NCBI GenBank assembly: GCA_932294295.1 | Contig: OW028574.1 | Location: 32,620,145 to 32,684,144 of the forward strand | Source: Alitta virens | Taxonomy: Eukaryota > Annelida > Polychaeta > Phyllodocida > Nereididae | Direction: 5' to 3' | Length of the DNA: 64,000 nt | In this document: in pieces, positions 61,965 through 64,000 of the stretch | Layout of the letters: each line of letters begins with the position of its first letter | Numbering within the stretch: the first letter of the stretch is position 1 | Position numbers and translations under genes: made by a program | Notes under the pieces: model-generated | The model's database searches: none | What the model was told of the DNA's origin: nothing | What the model saw: the letters and a program-made list of their open reading frames with translations, nothing else

Positions 61965-62545
61965 TGGCGGTGATAACGGCCACACGCAAAAACGGCTACA
62001 ACCAAAACGGCTACACCAATTTTGGGGACATAACCAAAACGGCAACAGTAGCTTTTTACGCTGACCGGCCTTGACACCAAACGGCTACAACCACAAAGAC
62101 CAAAACGGCAACCGAATAAGTGAGGACCATTCTAGTCTCAGTTTATATAATTTATTATATATACTTGGTCGTGCAATTGAGAATTGTAATCAAGAAACAA
62201 AGAAAACACTCTTTCAGCACAGCTTTAATTAGCCAGGACCAATTAATACTCAGGTGTCAGGCATAAGTGAAATTGCAGGTTCTTTAAATTTTGCCGCCGA
62301 CCGTACAATCAATGTCATGCATTAATATTATGGTGTATGGAATAGAAGTGTAGCCGTTTTGGACTTCGAATTTATGGCTGTAGCCGTTTTGGACATGGCT
62401 TGTAGCCGTTTTGGACATCGCCTGTAGCCGTTTTGGTCATCTCTTAATTTGGGATTTTTGGATGTAGCCTTTGGGGATGCCATTAAATTTTGTCGCCGTT
62501 TTGGGTTGTAGCCGTTTTCGCGTGTAGCCGTTATGACTGGCATTC
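61965..62545. repeat. Fold-back element built from a ~12-bp motif
   Basis: The left part (61970-62115) holds about six copies of AAAACGGCTACA or AAAACGGCAACA, irregularly spaced. The right part (62350-62535) holds about seven copies of the inverse, TGTAGCCGTTTT or close variants. Spacing between units is 8-30 bp, and unit number differs between halves. The ~235 bp between them is ordinary AT-rich sequence. This is not a simple TIR and not a simple tandem repeat. Short frames here translate the motif as a repeated Lys-Thr-Ala-Thr-like pattern and are not genes. Confidence 0.85.
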
Positions 62546-62547
62546 CT

Positions 62548-62561
62548 GTTTCCATGGCAAC
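62548..62561 (+). promoter_or_regulatory. RFX X-box motif match next to the fold-back
   Basis: GTTTCCATGGCAAC, identical to the motif at 26726-26739. It lies right at the edge of the fold-back element. No gene start is recognised nearby, so a function cannot be claimed. Confidence 0.3.
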
Positions 62562-64000
62562 AAGCTTGAAAAAAAAATTTACTAAATGTGATATAATCTG
62601 AACTACTTATCCCATCGGAATAAATAAGCATTGATTAATGAATACATCATATCTCAACGGATTCTGGAAAGCTACAAATTTTAAAAATAAGTATGTGTTA
62701 CCATAATGTATGTATTCTGTAATTCTTAGGGAAAATTCTCTGATTAATGTAAGGTCCAATCAGCTGATAATTGCAAATTTGTATTTCACATACTTACACC
62801 TTTATGATTTAATTGTTTACACTACAGTAGGGCCTACTATTCAAAATAAAGATCCACCTTTTTTTTAAATTATCTTTTGCTACACTTGGTCCATGTCTTT
62901 CCAACGGTATTACTTCAAATTTTTGAATATGATATAATTTATCACATGAAGGTCATTATAAATGCAGTCATCCAATATTTCACTGCGCAGCATTGCGTAA
63001 AAAATATAAATAAGTATATACCATGTTTGGTATCATTTTACATGTATTTTTATAAAGGTGAAGGTAATGTTGAATAATTACTATCTACATGTTTCACAAA
63101 GTTTAACACTGCTGTAACTGGCTAGGCTCAGGTGAGGGAGGGGGCACTCCAAAATTTCTCAATTCTATTACTTGTATTTTAGACCAGATAAACAATCTAT
63201 TCAGTGCACAAATTGGACAGAAATGTTGCTGATAAACCCAACTTTTTATATATTACATTTAAGTTTCCTGTCTTTACAATGATAATTTTTGGCTCTATGA
63301 AATGATAATTAAATATATATATATGCAAAATATGCATATTATTAAGCATGACAGTCTAAAGTGTTGATAATTATGAAACATAAAGTCATCTATAATAATA
63401 TAATTAGAAACGAATCTGTTGAATCCTCACATTTGCAATTAAAAACAAAAAAATTTACACTTAGCCACACACATTTCTGGTAGTTCGATAATTAGCTCTC
63501 CAATAAGCACCAATATTTGGTACCATTTAACCCTGCTTAATACTATAAGGAAAGAACGAGACGCGGTCAGTTGTGTGTGGATTAAATAGGCCTTTTATTG
63601 GCAAACATAGATACTCAATACACATACAACACACATTGCTCTTGTGGAGGCCCATGCCTTAACTACACAAGCAAATCACTAATGTGCGTTTATTCAATAT
63701 CAATCATACATGCAACTTATGAAAAATACAAAATCACTGAACGACTTATATATATTAGTCATAACCCAAATGGTAACGGTAAATTGAACAGAACAGGACT
63801 AATTCTAGTCTTATCGTAACTTAGACATAATACTCACTGGGCACAATTGCTGAAAAGTACATGTTACACTTAAATTGAGATGTAAGTTATCAATGAGATT
63901 TGTGAACAATCTAATAATATGTTTAAAGAAAATGAAGAAAAAATGGGTCCTGGGCAAGTGGAAAACGAAGGAGTGAAGGCGAATGAATACTGAGCCCCTG
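62562..64000. other. Gene-free AT-rich sequence to the window end
   Basis: Small open frames only. I see no domain, repeat family or RNA gene that I can support. Confidence 0.4.

Overview
The window is nuclear DNA from an animal. Genes are split by long introns with GT/AG borders, the background is AT-rich, and the DNA is full of short non-autonomous transposons, tRNA-derived SINEs and LINE relics. The content suits a marine invertebrate (lophotrochozoan or invertebrate deuterostome), but nothing seen fixes the phylum. There is no bacterial, viral or CRISPR content.

Layout. (1) 1-13087 is a giant inverted repeat: two arms of about 6.5 kb, nearly identical, around an 80-bp spacer at 6501-6580. 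Each arm carries the same internal parts (a pentanucleotide microsatellite, a 332-bp tandem array, a duplicated ~140-bp block) and no credible gene. The left arm runs into the window edge, so the true palindrome may be longer. (2) 13088-23200 is gene-free and repeat-rich. It holds a long dispersed repeat (family A), a reverse transcriptase scrap, hairpin elements and a tRNA-derived SINE. (3) 23260-48249 (+) holds a ten-exon gene that I assembled from splice sites. It keeps one open frame through every junction (894 codons plus stop) and encodes a proline-rich, coiled-coil protein with a C-terminal SAM domain. Its introns carry a second family A copy, a second LINE relic on the minus strand, poly-G tracts and several terminal-inverted-repeat (TIR) elements. 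(4) 50657-51664 (-) is a single-exon coding region for a multi-pass membrane protein of the TMEM121 (hole/CECR6) family, convergent with the SAM gene; their stop codons are 2.4 kb apart. (5) 51710-64000 is gene-free and made largely of nested repeats. It includes two copies of a TIR element with 4-bp target duplications, one of which sits inside another repeat and itself carries two further insertions. It also has a 58-bp perfect-TIR element, a second SINE, and an unusual fold-back built of a repeated ~12-bp motif.

The two genes show no evident pathway link. The points most worth a second look are the giant palindrome, the uncharacterised SAM/coiled-coil protein, the nested transposon whose empty site can be read from a paralogous copy inside the window, and the fold-back of 12-mers at 61965-62545.
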